A DNA stretch of 51,133 nt from Tannerellaceae bacterium (GTDB lineage: Bacteria > Bacteroidota > Bacteroidia > Bacteroidales > Tannerellaceae), in assembly GCA_021203545.1 (NCBI GenBank), contig JAJQAZ010000001.1:1-51133 (forward strand). The letters are read 5' to 3'. The stretch's first letter is position 1; each line of letters begins with the position of its first letter. The position numbers and the translations under genes are program-made. The notes beneath the pieces are model-generated. The model saw nothing but the letters and a program-made list of their open reading frames with translations. It did not search any database and was not told where the DNA came from. Shown in pieces: positions 1 to 9,303 of the stretch.

Positions 1-105
1 GGATAGCTATTTGAAAGCATCAACGAAACCAATTGAAACAAAATACCACAAATACGAAACTTGATAAATCGTTTTTTAATAATAGTATTTATTTATTGTA
101 ATATC

Positions 106-1593
106 ATGGAACAGTACATTTTAGCATTTGATGCAGGCACAACAAGTTCACGAGCCATTGTTTTTGACTCCAAAGGAAAAATTTGTTCGGTTGCCCAAAA
201 GGAATTCACACAGATTTTTCCTCAAAGTGGCTGGGTAGAACACGACCCTCTCGAAATCTGGTCATCGCAGGCAGCTGTAGCAGCTGAAGCAATCACTAAA
301 ATCGGCATTAACGGTATGAACATTGCAGGGATTGGCATTACTAATCAACGTGAAACAACAATTGTATGGGATCGCCGGACCGGCGAACCGGTTTACAATG
401 CAATTGTATGGCAAGACCGCAGAACTTCCGAATATTGTGACTCTCTTAAAAATGAAGGCTGGGTACTTCCTATCAAGGAAAAAACAGGCCTGATCATTGA
501 TGCTTATTTTAGTGCAACTAAAGTAAAATGGATCCTCGACAATGCAAAAGGAGCCCGTGAAAGAGCAGAACGGGGCGAACTGGCTTTTGGTACGGTTGAC
601 TCCTGGATCGTTTGGCAATTAACCCGTGGAGAAGTACATGTAACAGATGTTTCCAATGCTTCCCGTACCATGCTGTATAATATCCACACACTGGAATGGG
701 ATGATGAACTGCTCCGCCTGTTCAACATTCCTAAAAGTATGATGCCTAAAGTAAGTGCATCCAGTGAAGTGTACGGACATACGGTTACAACCCTTTTCGC
801 TACAAAAGTTCCCATTGCAGGTATTGCCGGTGACCAGCAGGCGGCACTTTTCGGACAAATGTGTATCAAACCCGGTATGGTTAAGAACACCTATGGTACA
901 GGCTGTTTCATCCTGATGAATACAGGAGAAAAACCGGTTATGTCGCAAAACAACCTGGTAACAACAATCGCCTGGCAGATCAATGGAAAAACTACTTATG
1001 CCCTGGAAGGAAGTATTTTTGTTGGCGGTGCAATCGTACAGTGGTTAAGGGACGGTTTACATGTTATCAACTCTTCTTCTGAAATAGAAGAATTGGCCAT
1101 GCAGGTTCCGGATTCGGGTGATGTTTACTTCGTTCCGGCACTTACAGGGTTGGGGGCTCCTTACTGGGATCAGTATGCACGTGGCGCAATAGTTGGTATT
1201 TCGCGTGGAACTACAGCCGCCCATATTGCACGTGCTGCTTTGGAAGGAATCGGGTTCCAGACTATGGACGTAATTAATGCCATGGTTGTAGACTCCGGAG
1301 TTGGCCTGAGCGAACTCAGAGTAGATGGTGGAGCTGCACGCAACAATCTGCTGATGCAATTCCAGGCAAACCTTTTAGGACATACTGTTATCCGTCCCCA
1401 AACCACTGAAACTACCGCACTGGGAGCCGCTTACCTGGCAGGACTTGCCGTAGGCTTCTGGAAAAATATCGACGAAGTTAGTAAACAATGGCACGTCGAT
1501 ACATGTTTTAAACCTGACAAGACTGTCGACATGCATTTGGCGAAGAAAAAATGGGCAGATGCGATTTACCGGTCTAAATCATGGATTAAATAA
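106..1593 (+). CDS. glpK: Glycerol kinase
   Basis: Phosphorylates glycerol with ATP to sn-glycerol-3-phosphate in the cytoplasm, the first step of glycerol use. The 495-aa protein has the usual family length. The FGGY-kinase phosphate-1 motif DAGTTSSR is at residues 9-16, followed by GITNQRETT and the glycerol-binding region [15 protein letters not shown] and VDGGAARNN lie in the C-terminal half. I start at the ATG at 106; a longer frame opening at 61 adds 15 hydrophobic residues that the family lacks. glpF follows after 35 nt, so the two are probably one transcript. No convincing -7 box is visible in the 105 nt upstream, so the promoter may lie before the window. The identification is firm. 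Confidence 0.97.
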   Translation: MEQYILAFDAGTTSSRAIVFDSKGKICSVAQKEFTQIFPQSGWVEHDPLEIWSSQAAVAAEAITKIGINGMNIAGIGITNQRETTIVWDRRTGEPVYNAIVWQDRRTSEYCDSLKNEGWVLPIKEKTGLIIDAYFSATKVKWILDNAKGARERAERGELAFGTVDSWIVWQLTRGEVHVTDVSNASRTMLYNIHTLEWDDELLRLFNIPKSMMPKVSASSEVYGHTVTTLFATKVPIAGIAGDQQAALFGQMCIKPGMVKNTYGTGCFILMNTGEKPVMSQNNLVTTIAWQINGKTTYALEGSIFVGGAIVQWLRDGLHVINSSSEIEELAMQVPDSGDVYFVPALTGLGAPYWDQYARGAIVGISRGTTAAHIARAALEGIGFQTMDVINAMVVDSGVGLSELRVDGGAARNNLLMQFQANLLGHTVIRPQTTETTALGAAYLAGLAVGFWKNIDEVSKQWHVDTCFKPDKTVDMHLAKKKWADAIYRSKSWIK

Positions 1594-1628
1594 CAAAAAT
1601 ATTTATAAACACCTTAAAATGCTATCTC

Positions 1629-2324
1629 ATGGGAATGGATATTTTATTTGAGTTTATCGGAACAGCGATTCTGATTCTTTTTGGTGCAGGTGTATGTGCC
1701 AATGTTAATCTGAAAAAAACGTTAGGTAACAAGTCCGGTTGGGTTGTAATAACATTTGGCTGGGGATTCGCAGTATTTGTGGCAGCATTTATTTCCGATC
1801 CTTTCTCCGGAGCCCACCTGAATCCGGCACTTACTATTGGGCTTGCAATAGCGGGTAAATTTAACGGCAGTATTATCGGGTATGTGATTGCGCAACTACT
1901 CGGTGCTATTCTGGGGGCAACATTAGTATTTATCATGTACAAACCACATTTTGACGCAGAACCCGATCCGGCAGCTAAGTTGGGTACTTTCGCAACAGGA
2001 CCTGCTATCAAATCATGGTTTAGCAACTTCATGAGTGAGTTAATCGGTACATTTATGCTGGTATTCGGTGTTCTATATGCAGCCGGTGCACAAATTGCCG
2101 GTCCTCTTCCTGTGGGTTTGCTGATCGTTGCAATCGGTATGTCGCTGGGAGGTACAACAGGATACGCAATCAACCCGGCCCGCGACTTAGGTCCGCGTAT
2201 AGCACATGCAATACTGCCTATCAAAGATAAAGGTACCAGTAACTGGTGGTATGCCTGGCTGCCGGTAGTAGCTCCTATCTGTGGTGCTATTTTAGCAGCG
2301 TTATTATATCTTGCACTATCATGA
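1629..2324 (+). CDS. glpF: Glycerol uptake facilitator (aquaglyceroporin, MIP family)
   Basis: Inner-membrane channel that lets glycerol diffuse in, where GlpK traps it. The 231-aa protein is hydrophobic throughout. It carries both MIP hallmarks: HLNPALTIG with NPA at residues 65-67 and INPARDLGPR with NPA at 182-184. The Arg-Asp pair right after the second NPA (R185, D186) is typical of glycerol facilitators rather than strict water channels, which supports a glycerol role; this is family knowledge, not a direct test. Its place between glpK and an outer-membrane protein fits a glycerol-uptake operon. Confidence 0.94.
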   Translation: MGMDILFEFIGTAILILFGAGVCANVNLKKTLGNKSGWVVITFGWGFAVFVAAFISDPFSGAHLNPALTIGLAIAGKFNGSIIGYVIAQLLGAILGATLVFIMYKPHFDAEPDPAAKLGTFATGPAIKSWFSNFMSELIGTFMLVFGVLYAAGAQIAGPLPVGLLIVAIGMSLGGTTGYAINPARDLGPRIAHAILPIKDKGTSNWWYAWLPVVAPICGAILAALLYLALS

Positions 2325-2352
2325 GGAATTTAAAACCTTAATAAATTTTTAT

Positions 2353-3117
2353 ATGAAACATCTTAAGATTACTATTTGCGCGATGGCATGTTTGCTGTTC
2401 GCAGGTAACACCTCGGCCCAAATTTTCGGAGAAGATGCTCCCTGGCAAGAGTCACCTATTGACTTCACCCTGCAGTTAAAAACCAAACACCTGTGGCGTG
2501 GTATTCAGGTTTCAAACAGTGCATTAGCCGCTGTAGACCTGGGTTTCCAGAAAAATGGATTCGGGCTTGGAATATGGACCGGAAATAGTTTCGACGGAAA
2601 ATTCAGAGAGTTTGATTATTATATCTCTTATGCAAAGAATGGCTTTCAGGTTGCTTTGTGGGATATTTATAATTTTTCTCCGGGTGCCACTTATAATAAC
2701 GAACAAATTTTTAACTACAAAGCACACGAAACAGGGCATTTTATAGACCTTTCTATCGGATACCGTTTCCAGGGTGAATTCCCTCTCTTCTTAGGGTGGG
2801 CTACAATCATTGAGGGGCGCGACCGGGGTTCTGAAAACAGGAAGAATTTATATTCCACCTATGTATCTGCTGATTATCCGGTTCTCAGAAATATGCCAGT
2901 AGATCTGAGCCTGGGTTTAGCAGCAGCTTTTGCACTGGACAAAGAACATGGAACCAGCGCAAACTTTTACGGTCATAAAGCAGGTATTGTAAATGTAAAT
3001 ATTACTGCTTCGAAAAAAGTAAGACTGGGTAATTTCACACTGCCCGTATCCGCAATGGTTATGTGGAATCCTGTTGAAAACCATGCAAATTTGCAGTTAG
3101 CAATTGATGTATTCTAA
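2353..3117 (+). CDS. Predicted outer-membrane beta-barrel protein of the glp locus
   Basis: A 254-aa protein with an N-terminal signal peptide (hydrophobic core, then NTSA with likely cleavage near residue 22). Alternating hydrophobic and aromatic strands follow (KTKHLWRGIQ, FDYYISYAKNG, FIDLSIGYRF), and the C-terminus ends in an aromatic residue (LAIDVF). The KHLWRG-type opening strand resembles TorF-like putative porins. I start at the ATG at 2353; an upstream ATG at 2311 overlaps glpF and adds 14 residues before the signal peptide. It lies 28 nt after glpF and before a strong terminator, so it probably shares the glpKF transcript. An outer-membrane glycerol pore is an inference from context only. 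Confidence 0.72.
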   Translation: MKHLKITICAMACLLFAGNTSAQIFGEDAPWQESPIDFTLQLKTKHLWRGIQVSNSALAAVDLGFQKNGFGLGIWTGNSFDGKFREFDYYISYAKNGFQVALWDIYNFSPGATYNNEQIFNYKAHETGHFIDLSIGYRFQGEFPLFLGWATIIEGRDRGSENRKNLYSTYVSADYPVLRNMPVDLSLGLAAAFALDKEHGTSANFYGHKAGIVNVNITASKKVRLGNFTLPVSAMVMWNPVENHANLQLAIDVF

Positions 3118-3170
3118 ATAATATTCCTGCATAAAAAAGCAGTACAGATTAATACGTTTAAAGAATAAAG

Positions 3171-3207
3171 GGACTGGGTTCTAAATTGGTTAGAGCTCAG
3201 TCCTTTT
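3171..3207 (+). terminator. Intrinsic terminator of the glpK-glpF-barrel operon
   Basis: GGACTGGGTTCTAA pairs with TTAGAGCTCAGTCC over 14 positions (12 Watson-Crick, 2 G-U) around a 5-nt loop, followed directly by TTTT. It lies 53 nt after the barrel-protein stop codon. Confidence 0.88.
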
Positions 3208-3250
3208 CATTTAATTCTATCCTTGTATACATTCTGCTTTTTAAAACCAT

Positions 3251-3258
3251 TATATTTG
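3251..3258 (+). promoter_or_regulatory. Bacteroidota -7 box before the 220-aa hypothetical gene
   Basis: TATATTTG matches TAnnTTTG exactly, 26 nt before the ATG at 3285. No TTTG is found at the usual 19-21 nt spacing upstream, so only half of the promoter signal is visible. Confidence 0.5.
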
Positions 3259-3284
3259 CGAGAACAAAAAGAAAAGAATCTATT

Positions 3285-3947
3285 ATGATCATGCCATCGG
3301 ATAAAACCTATCAGCGAACCAAAGAGATCATGCAGGGTAAAGCGGAAATGAACCCGGATTTCCGGGCATTAGCAGATTTCGTTGACCGGAAATTCAAGGT
3401 TAAAGTAGTCAATATGATTTATGGTTTTATGGATAGTAAAAAAAGGCCCTGTTTAAATATTTGTTTTGAGTTTGAACAGGAGGAAATAGTATTCAGGAAA
3501 AACAAAGAAGATTGTTTTAGTTCTTTCGATAAGAGAAAACAGGAAATTATTGTTCAGGAGTTTACTAAAATAGCAGACCGGAAAAAGTATAGAACAAAGG
3601 ATATGTGGATATACTTCAGTGCCTTCAAACCAATAGCCCAGATAGAAGCTATGCAAAATATTACCCGGGAACAAAAAGATCAATTCATAAAACAACTGAA
3701 TAATAAAGATATCTGGACAATCAACAACGCCTTTTCAACCGAAACTTTTTTCGTGTATACAGAAAAACAACGGTTATACTATGAAAACAGTCCAATCCCA
3801 AAAGAATGGGCACGGAAATACTACGAAGTCATAAAACAGTACGATGAGTTTGATTATTTCGACCGGGATACATTTAGTATCCGGCTTGATAGCAAAGAAA
3901 ACTTCGATACTAATTATCAGAGTAACTGGTGGTATTATTATAAATAA
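3285..3947 (+). CDS. Hypothetical protein, unrecognised
   Basis: A 220-aa soluble protein with no signal peptide or membrane segment and no motif I recognise. It is rich in charged and aromatic residues and ends in an unusual NWWYYYK tail. I start at the ATG at 3285, which follows a -7 box; the frame is open further upstream but that part runs through the terminator. A second ATG two codons later is equally possible. It has its own transcription start between two glp operons, so co-transcription with glpA is possible. No function is proposed. Confidence 0.65.
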   Translation: MIMPSDKTYQRTKEIMQGKAEMNPDFRALADFVDRKFKVKVVNMIYGFMDSKKRPCLNICFEFEQEEIVFRKNKEDCFSSFDKRKQEIIVQEFTKIADRKKYRTKDMWIYFSAFKPIAQIEAMQNITREQKDQFIKQLNNKDIWTINNAFSTETFFVYTEKQRLYYENSPIPKEWARKYYEVIKQYDEFDYFDRDTFSIRLDSKENFDTNYQSNWWYYYK

Positions 3948-4101
3948 CAGACAGCCCTCCCGGTTAAAATTCTTCCTTCGCCTTATATACAGGCTCTATC
4001 GCTTAAAAAACTTTCGCTTTAACACAATAAAGTTTTGAAATAATTTGATATGTTTCGATTATTTTCTTTCTTTGTATAAACAGATCAAAAAACTGCCTGT
4101 T

Positions 4102-5724
4102 ATGCAGAATCCCGAATATTCTAAAACATTTGATGTAATCATCATTGGAGGAGGTGCCACCGGAGCCGGTATTGCCCGCGATTGTTCACGGCGTGGTTTA
4201 AAGGCGATTCTACTTGAAAGAAAAGATATCGCTACCGGAGCTACCGGCCGTAACCATGGGCTGTTGCATAGTGGTGCCCGTTATGCTGTTACCGACAAAG
4301 AATCAGCAGAAGAGTGTATAACTGAAAATAAAATATTAAAAAATATAGCCAGCCACTGTATAGAAAAGACCGATGGCTTATTTGTTACACTACCGGAAGA
4401 CGACCTCTCCTATCAGGCACGGTTTGTTAAGGCTTGCAATGAAGCAGAAATTGAAACAGAAATTATTGATCCGGAAGAAGCTATTCTGTTAGAACCCTCT
4501 GTTCATCCGGATATAACCGGTGCAGTCCGGGTTCCCGATGGCTCCATCGATCCGTTCCGTCTGACAGTTTCTAATATTCTGGATGCAACAGAGCATGGTG
4601 CAGTAATACTTACTTATCATGAAGTAACAGGACTCATTCAGGAACAGGCCCGTGTTACCGGAGTAAAAGTATACGACCATCAAACAAAAGAAAATCATTC
4701 TATTTATGGCTCTGTTATAGTTAATGCCGGAGGTATCTGGGGACAACACATCTCTACATTTGCCGGTATTACTATTAACATGCTACCGGCTAAAGGTGCT
4801 TTACTTATTTTTGGACACCGGGTAAATAACATGGTTTTAAACCGTTGCCGGAAACCGGCCGATGCCGATATTCTGGTACCGGGGGATACGATATCCCTGA
4901 TCGGGACAACCTCAAGTAATATTCCCTATGACCAGATAGATAATATGATGGTCACTCCGCAGGAAGTGGATGTGCTGATACGCGAAGGAGAAAAACTGGT
5001 ACCCAGTTTGGCCTATACCCGGATTTTGCGGGCTTACGCAGGGGTAAGGCCATTAGTTGCTGCCGATAATGACCCTACCGGACGCAATGTAAGCCGTGGA
5101 ATTGTTCTTCTGGATCATGCCGAACGGGATGGGCTGGAAGGATACATTACTATTACCGGAGGAAAACTGATGACTTACCGGTTAATGGCAGAATGGGCAA
5201 CCGACCTGATTTGTAAAAAATTAAATATCAATGCGGTTTGTACAACTGCCGGAGAGAAACTACCCGGTTCGCGCGCAAGTGCTGAAGAAATTAACGAAAA
5301 AATAATTTCCATACCTGCCACACAGCGACAATCAGCGATATACCGCCATGGAGACAGAGCCGGTAAACTGGCCGAAAACACACAAACAGAAAACAGTCTT
5401 GTCTGTGAATGTGAAGAAGTTTCGGTTGGAGAGGTAAAGTATGCACTGAAAGAACTGAATGTAAAGAAACTGGTAGATTTACGCAGACGTACACGGGTAG
5501 GTATGGGTACCTGCCAGGGAGAGCTTTGCGCCTGTAGGGCATCCGGTTTGATGGGAAGTTCCGGAATATATTGTACCAAACGGGCAAAAGAAGATCTTTC
5601 GGCATTTTTAAACGAACGCTGGAAAGGTATCTATCCGGTTGCATGGGGAGATACGTTACGGGAATGCGAATATACAAGTTGGGTATACGAGAGTGTTTGT
5701 GGTCTTAAACCCAACCAGGATTAA
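4102..5724 (+). CDS. glpA: Anaerobic glycerol-3-phosphate dehydrogenase, subunit A
   Basis: FAD-dependent oxidation of sn-glycerol-3-phosphate to dihydroxyacetone phosphate at the inner face of the cytoplasmic membrane, as part of GlpABC. The 540-aa protein opens with the dinucleotide fold VIIIGGGATGAG (glycines 16-21). It has the DAO-type catalytic domain and ends in a BFD-like [2Fe-2S] domain with Cys435-x-Cys437 and Cys471, Cys476, Cys478 visible (CECEE, TCQGELCAC). I start at the ATG at 4102, just before the FAD fold; an upstream frame from 4045 adds 19 unlikely residues. glpB starts 10 nt after its stop. Confidence 0.95.
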   Translation: MQNPEYSKTFDVIIIGGGATGAGIARDCSRRGLKAILLERKDIATGATGRNHGLLHSGARYAVTDKESAEECITENKILKNIASHCIEKTDGLFVTLPEDDLSYQARFVKACNEAEIETEIIDPEEAILLEPSVHPDITGAVRVPDGSIDPFRLTVSNILDATEHGAVILTYHEVTGLIQEQARVTGVKVYDHQTKENHSIYGSVIVNAGGIWGQHISTFAGITINMLPAKGALLIFGHRVNNMVLNRCRKPADADILVPGDTISLIGTTSSNIPYDQIDNMMVTPQEVDVLIREGEKLVPSLAYTRILRAYAGVRPLVAADNDPTGRNVSRGIVLLDHAERDGLEGYITITGGKLMTYRLMAEWATDLICKKLNINAVCTTAGEKLPGSRASAEEINEKIISIPATQRQSAIYRHGDRAGKLAENTQTENSLVCECEEVSVGEVKYALKELNVKKLVDLRRRTRVGMGTCQGELCACRASGLMGSSGIYCTKRAKEDLSAFLNERWKGIYPVAWGDTLRECEYTSWVYESVCGLKPNQD

Positions 5725-5734
5725 AAAGAGAAGT

Positions 5735-7021
5735 ATGAAATTCGATACAATAATTATCGGAGGCGGACTGGCCGGTCTGGTTTGTGGAATTAAACTTTCA
5801 CAACAAGGTCAACGTTGTGTAATTATCTCTTCCGGACAGAGTGCACTGCATTTTCTTTCAGGCTCTTTCGATTTATTAAATTCATTGCCCGACGGAACTG
5901 CAGTGGAAAATCCGTTAACAGCAGTAAAAGAACTAATCCCGTTAGAACCGGATCATCCCTATGCAAAACTGGGAGAAGAACGATTTAAGGAACGGGTAAA
6001 AGAAGCGGAACGTTTTTTCAGCGAAATCGGTATTCCACTAAAAGGAAACAGCGATAAAAACCATTATCGCATCACCCCTATTGGAACCTTAAAACGTACG
6101 TGGTTAACTTTATCAGAATTTATAACCTGCGGGAACGAACACACGTTACCCTGGAAAGAAATCGCCATTTTTAATCCGGTCGGATTTCTGGACTTTTATC
6201 CTTCTTTTGTTGCTGATGAACTCCGGAAAACCGGGATACAATCCGGCATCCACGAATTTAGTTTACCGGAACTGGATAATCTGCGAAGAAATCCGAGCGA
6301 ACTAAGGTCTACCCATATCGCCCGGATTCTTGATAAAGAAAATAACCTGCATAGCCTTGGAGAAATCCTAAAAGAAAAATCCGGAAAAGCAGAAATAATC
6401 ATATTACCGGCCTGTTTAGGGCTGTCCTCTCCGGAAGTAATAAAAACGCTGGAAAAAATAGTTGGAAAACCGGTATACCTTATACCCACTATTCCACCTT
6501 CTATTGCAGGAATACGGGTTCAACAGTATCTGAAAGACTATTTTCAGCAATTAGGCGGGATCTTCATGATGGGCGACAGTGTATTAAAAGCCGACATAAA
6601 AGACAATCTGGTAAAAAAGGTCTATTCCTACAATCACGGAGATATTCCCTTCGAAAGCAATCACGTAGTTTTGGCAACCGGTAGTTATTTCAGCCGGGGG
6701 TTAATCGCCACCCGGGAGGAAATACTGGAACCAATCTTCAATTTACAGGTAAGTTACCTGAAAGAACGGAAGGATTGGTATACGGAAAATATCTTTGAGC
6801 CTCAGGGATATCAGCAATTTGGAGTAGCAACCACGTCCGAATTTCAGGGTATATCCAACGGGAAGACGATCCGCAATCTGTTTGTTGCCGGTGCGATTCT
6901 GGAAGGCTTTAACCCGATAAAAGAAGGTTCAGGCGGTGGTGTTTCTATTCTGTCTGCACTGGATATTGCAGATAAAATCTTAAAAAATGAATGGGTATGC
7001 AATTGCAACAATACGCTATAA
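5735..7021 (+). CDS. glpB: Anaerobic glycerol-3-phosphate dehydrogenase, subunit B
   Basis: Second flavoprotein subunit of the GlpABC complex. The 428-aa protein starts MKFDTIIIGGGLAGL, with the FAD-binding glycines at residues 9-14, and ends with a second nucleotide-binding segment (NLFVAGAILEG) followed by GSGGGVSILSALDIAD. I chose the ATG at 5735 because the FAD fold begins right there; the frame is open 96 nt further but that part overlaps glpA. The 3' end overlaps glpC by 31 nt, which suggests translational coupling. Confidence 0.92.
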   Translation: MKFDTIIIGGGLAGLVCGIKLSQQGQRCVIISSGQSALHFLSGSFDLLNSLPDGTAVENPLTAVKELIPLEPDHPYAKLGEERFKERVKEAERFFSEIGIPLKGNSDKNHYRITPIGTLKRTWLTLSEFITCGNEHTLPWKEIAIFNPVGFLDFYPSFVADELRKTGIQSGIHEFSLPELDNLRRNPSELRSTHIARILDKENNLHSLGEILKEKSGKAEIIILPACLGLSSPEVIKTLEKIVGKPVYLIPTIPPSIAGIRVQQYLKDYFQQLGGIFMMGDSVLKADIKDNLVKKVYSYNHGDIPFESNHVVLATGSYFSRGLIATREEILEPIFNLQVSYLKERKDWYTENIFEPQGYQQFGVATTSEFQGISNGKTIRNLFVAGAILEGFNPIKEGSGGGVSILSALDIADKILKNEWVCNCNNTL

Positions 7022-8211
7022 ACAAAGATAACTTCGAGCAATGTATCAAATGTACAATTTGTACGGTTTATTGTCCGGTAGCGGCTGCTAATCCGGACTA
7101 TCCGGGACCTAAACAAGCCGGTCCCGACGGCGAGCGGCTTCGTCTCAAAAAAGCCAACTTCTACGATGAAGCATTAAAATACTGTATCAACTGTAAAAGA
7201 TGCGAAGTAGCCTGTCCCTCTAATGTACGGATTGGAGATATCATACAGACAGCCCGTATTAAATACAGCAAAAAGAAACCGGCATTAAGAGATTTTATCC
7301 TCTCCCATACTGACCTGGTTGGAACATTAGCTACTCCTTTTGCTCCACTTGTGAATACTTTTCTGGACATTAAACCGGTTAAAAAAGCACTGGATAGGAC
7401 ACTGAAGATAGACCACCGGCGTAGTTTTCCAGGTTATAGTTCACAAACGTTCGAAAGTTGGTATAAAAAACAAGCTGCGGAACAATTGCAATATAAGACC
7501 CAGGTCAGTTATTTCCACGGTTGTTATACCAACTACAATTATCCCCAACTGGGAAAAGATCTGGTAAAAGTAATGAACGCCTGTGGGGTAGGTGTACACT
7601 TGCTTACTAAAGAAAAATGCTGCGGAGTTGCCCTGATATCCAATGGATTTCTGAAACAGGCAAAAAAACAGGCAGAAGTAAATATGCACTCTATCCGTAA
7701 ATCGGTTTTAGAAGATAACAGGCCGGTTATAGCAACCTCCTCGTCCTGTATTTTCACCATACGGGACGAATATCCTCATCTACTGGATATCAAAAATTCC
7801 GATGTAAGAGACCAGGTAGAACTGGCAACCCGGTATTTGTACCGTCTGTTCCGGGAGAAAGGGAACAACTTACAGTATAATGATAAAAAACTGAAAGTGG
7901 CTTACCATACACCCTGTCATATGGAGAAATTGGGCTGGAGCTATTATTCCATGGAATTATTACGGATGATTCCCGGTATTGAATTGAAGATATTATCCTC
8001 ACAATGCTGTGGTATAGCAGGCACTTATGGTTTCAAAAAGGAGAATTATACTACTTCACAGGAGATTGGTTCTTCTTTGTTTGAGACAATCGAAAAAGAT
8101 GATTTCGACTACGTGGTAACCGATTGCGAAACCTGTAAATGGCAGATTGAAATGTCTACTTCACGCAAATGTGAACATCCGGTTTCTATCCTGGCAAAAG
8201 TTCTGAAATAA
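6991..8211 (+). CDS. glpC: Anaerobic glycerol-3-phosphate dehydrogenase, subunit C (Fe-S membrane-anchor subunit)
   Basis: Passes electrons from GlpAB to the quinone pool. The 406-aa protein has two [4Fe-4S] ferredoxin motifs, C18-C21-C24-C28-P and C65-C68-C71-C75-P, then two cysteine-rich CCG domains visible as KCCGVAL and QCCGIAGTYGFK. The start overlaps the end of glpB; an alternative ATG is at 6997 (MGMQ or MQ). Order and spacing with glpA and glpB match a standard glpABC operon. Confidence 0.94.
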   Translation: MGMQLQQYAINKDNFEQCIKCTICTVYCPVAAANPDYPGPKQAGPDGERLRLKKANFYDEALKYCINCKRCEVACPSNVRIGDIIQTARIKYSKKKPALRDFILSHTDLVGTLATPFAPLVNTFLDIKPVKKALDRTLKIDHRRSFPGYSSQTFESWYKKQAAEQLQYKTQVSYFHGCYTNYNYPQLGKDLVKVMNACGVGVHLLTKEKCCGVALISNGFLKQAKKQAEVNMHSIRKSVLEDNRPVIATSSSCIFTIRDEYPHLLDIKNSDVRDQVELATRYLYRLFREKGNNLQYNDKKLKVAYHTPCHMEKLGWSYYSMELLRMIPGIELKILSSQCCGIAGTYGFKKENYTTSQEIGSSLFETIEKDDFDYVVTDCETCKWQIEMSTSRKCEHPVSILAKVLK

Positions 8212-8230
8212 TAACCTAATAATATATAGT

Positions 8231-8425
8231 ATGGAAACTCAAACAACTTTTCAACAGGGAAATGATATTCAGCGGAGCGAAATATGCCCCTTCCGGAGGG
8301 ATATTCACGAAGGTATAGCTGAATATGCTTCGGCCCCTGCTTACGAGGATTTTCTGACACTTTTGCAGAAAGTATTCAACCAACTGGATATGAGGCAAAT
8401 CTTCCGCAATATAGCCGGAGAGTAA
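8231..8425 (+). CDS. Small hypothetical protein downstream of glpC
   Basis: A 64-aa frame starting 19 nt after the glpC stop codon (METQTTFQQGN). The composition looks protein-like: it is soluble and acidic, with an amphipathic segment DFLTLLQKVFNQLD. I recognise no domain. Its position suggests it shares the glpABC transcript. The antisense strand also has an open frame here, so coding status rests on position and composition only. Confidence 0.45.
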   Translation: METQTTFQQGNDIQRSEICPFRRDIHEGIAEYASAPAYEDFLTLLQKVFNQLDMRQIFRNIAGE

Positions 8426-8462
8426 TATATCTACTAACATTTATGTTAAAATCACACCGTTA

Positions 8463-8507
8463 AGGAAACATTTTGTGAAAATATAGTTTCCCGGTCTACC
8501 TTTTTTT
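8463..8507 (+). terminator. Possible terminator after the glpABC run
   Basis: GGAAACATTTT and AAAAT plus GTTTCC form an interrupted stem with a 3-nt bulge, and a run of seven T follows about 9 nt later. The distance to the T run makes this weaker than other terminators in the window. Confidence 0.35.
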
Positions 8508-8516
8508 ATAATTTTG
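8486..8516 (+). promoter_or_regulatory. Promoter of the TM2-DUF2752-M48 cluster
   Basis: An exact -7 box TAATTTTG (TAnnTTTG) at 8509-8516 is preceded after 19 nt by TTTC at 8486-8489, one mismatch from the TTTG -33 box. It lies 39 nt before the first gene of the cluster. Confidence 0.6.
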
Positions 8517-8555
8517 AATTTTATTTTATTTATAAATTTATAACCCGTTTTAAGA

Positions 8556-8896
8556 ATGGACGCACAACGAGTAGACATCTTTATCATGACCAACAGCAAA
8601 TATTTTGAAAGTCATGATTTACCTGCAATTCGCGAAAGACTTTTATCCCTTGATGATAACCAGGCTACAGCTTTATCCATGGTTCAATTTCATGACCCTA
8701 CAACATCTCTTATTGTTTCTATCCTGGCTGGTAGTCTTTGTATTGACCGTTTTATTATCGGTGATGTAGGTATGGGGGTTGGTAAATTACTTACCTGTGG
8801 TGGTTTTGGATCTGGACTATTGTTGACTGGTTCCTGATTCAATCGGCTACCCGCGACAAAAACAAACAAAAATTACTTTCAGTATTAGGTTACTAA
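8556..8896 (+). pseudogene. TM2-domain membrane protein, frameshifted
   Basis: The frame from 8556 encodes a soluble N-terminus (residues 1-50) and the first half of a TM2 domain (SILAGSLCIDRFIIGDVGMGVGKLLTCGGFG). It then runs out of phase and stops at 8837. From 8810 the next frame continues the same domain (IWTIVDWFLIQSATRD) and ends at 8896. Adding one base near GGTTTTGGATC restores a protein of about 113 aa, the usual size for this family. The lesion is beside a G pair and a T4 run. It may be a real mutation, a sequencing error or, less likely, recoding. The role of TM2 proteins in bacteria is unknown. Confidence 0.8.
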
Positions 8897-8901
8897 AAGA
8901 T

Positions 8902-9303
8902 ATGGAGAGGAACAAATTATACCGGTTTGTTCTGCTCCTCTCTCTGGCAGGATTCATCTGGTTATTTATACACCGGATCAATTTGACATGGATTCCGGCA
9001 GGGTGCTTATTTCATACAATCACCGGAGTGCCGTGTCCCGGCTGCTGGTCAACCCGGGCTGCATTAACTTTCTTACAGGGTAACTATGTGGAGGCATTTC
9101 TTATAAATCCACTGGGTCTGTTTACCACTCTATTAGCCGTTTGTTTACCCCTTTGGATAAGTATAGACCTGATCTTAAAAAAAGATTCTTTTTATTTGTT
9201 CTTCCAAAAAGCAGAGTGTTTTATCTGCAAAAAAGGAATAGCTTCTATCCTTATTCTTCTTGTGATTGCAAACTGGTTATGGAACATTTCTAAAAATTTA
9301 TGA
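8902..9303 (+). CDS. DUF2752 family membrane protein
   Basis: A 133-aa protein with about three membrane segments (near residues 8-25, 67-90 and 110-128). It carries the DUF2752 signature, a small-residue loop with GVPCPGCWSTRAALTFLQGN around residues 42-61; the family usually has CPGCG, so the Trp after the second Cys is a variant. Function is unknown. The gene starts 5 nt after the restored end of the TM2 gene, and its stop overlaps the next start (ATGA), so the cluster is translationally coupled. Confidence 0.8.
   Translation: MERNKLYRFVLLLSLAGFIWLFIHRINLTWIPAGCLFHTITGVPCPGCWSTRAALTFLQGNYVEAFLINPLGLFTTLLAVCLPLWISIDLILKKDSFYLFFQKAECFICKKGIASILILLVIANWLWNISKNL

Noticed and set aside
61-105. 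Longer N-terminus for glycerol kinase
   Set aside because: The extra 15 residues use a non-ATG start and are not part of the family; the ATG at 106 directly precedes the conserved N-terminal fold.
1622-2224. 200-codon minus-strand frame opposite glpF
   Set aside because: Antisense shadow of glpF, Pro/Ile/Ala-rich and without motifs; glpF carries both NPA motifs.
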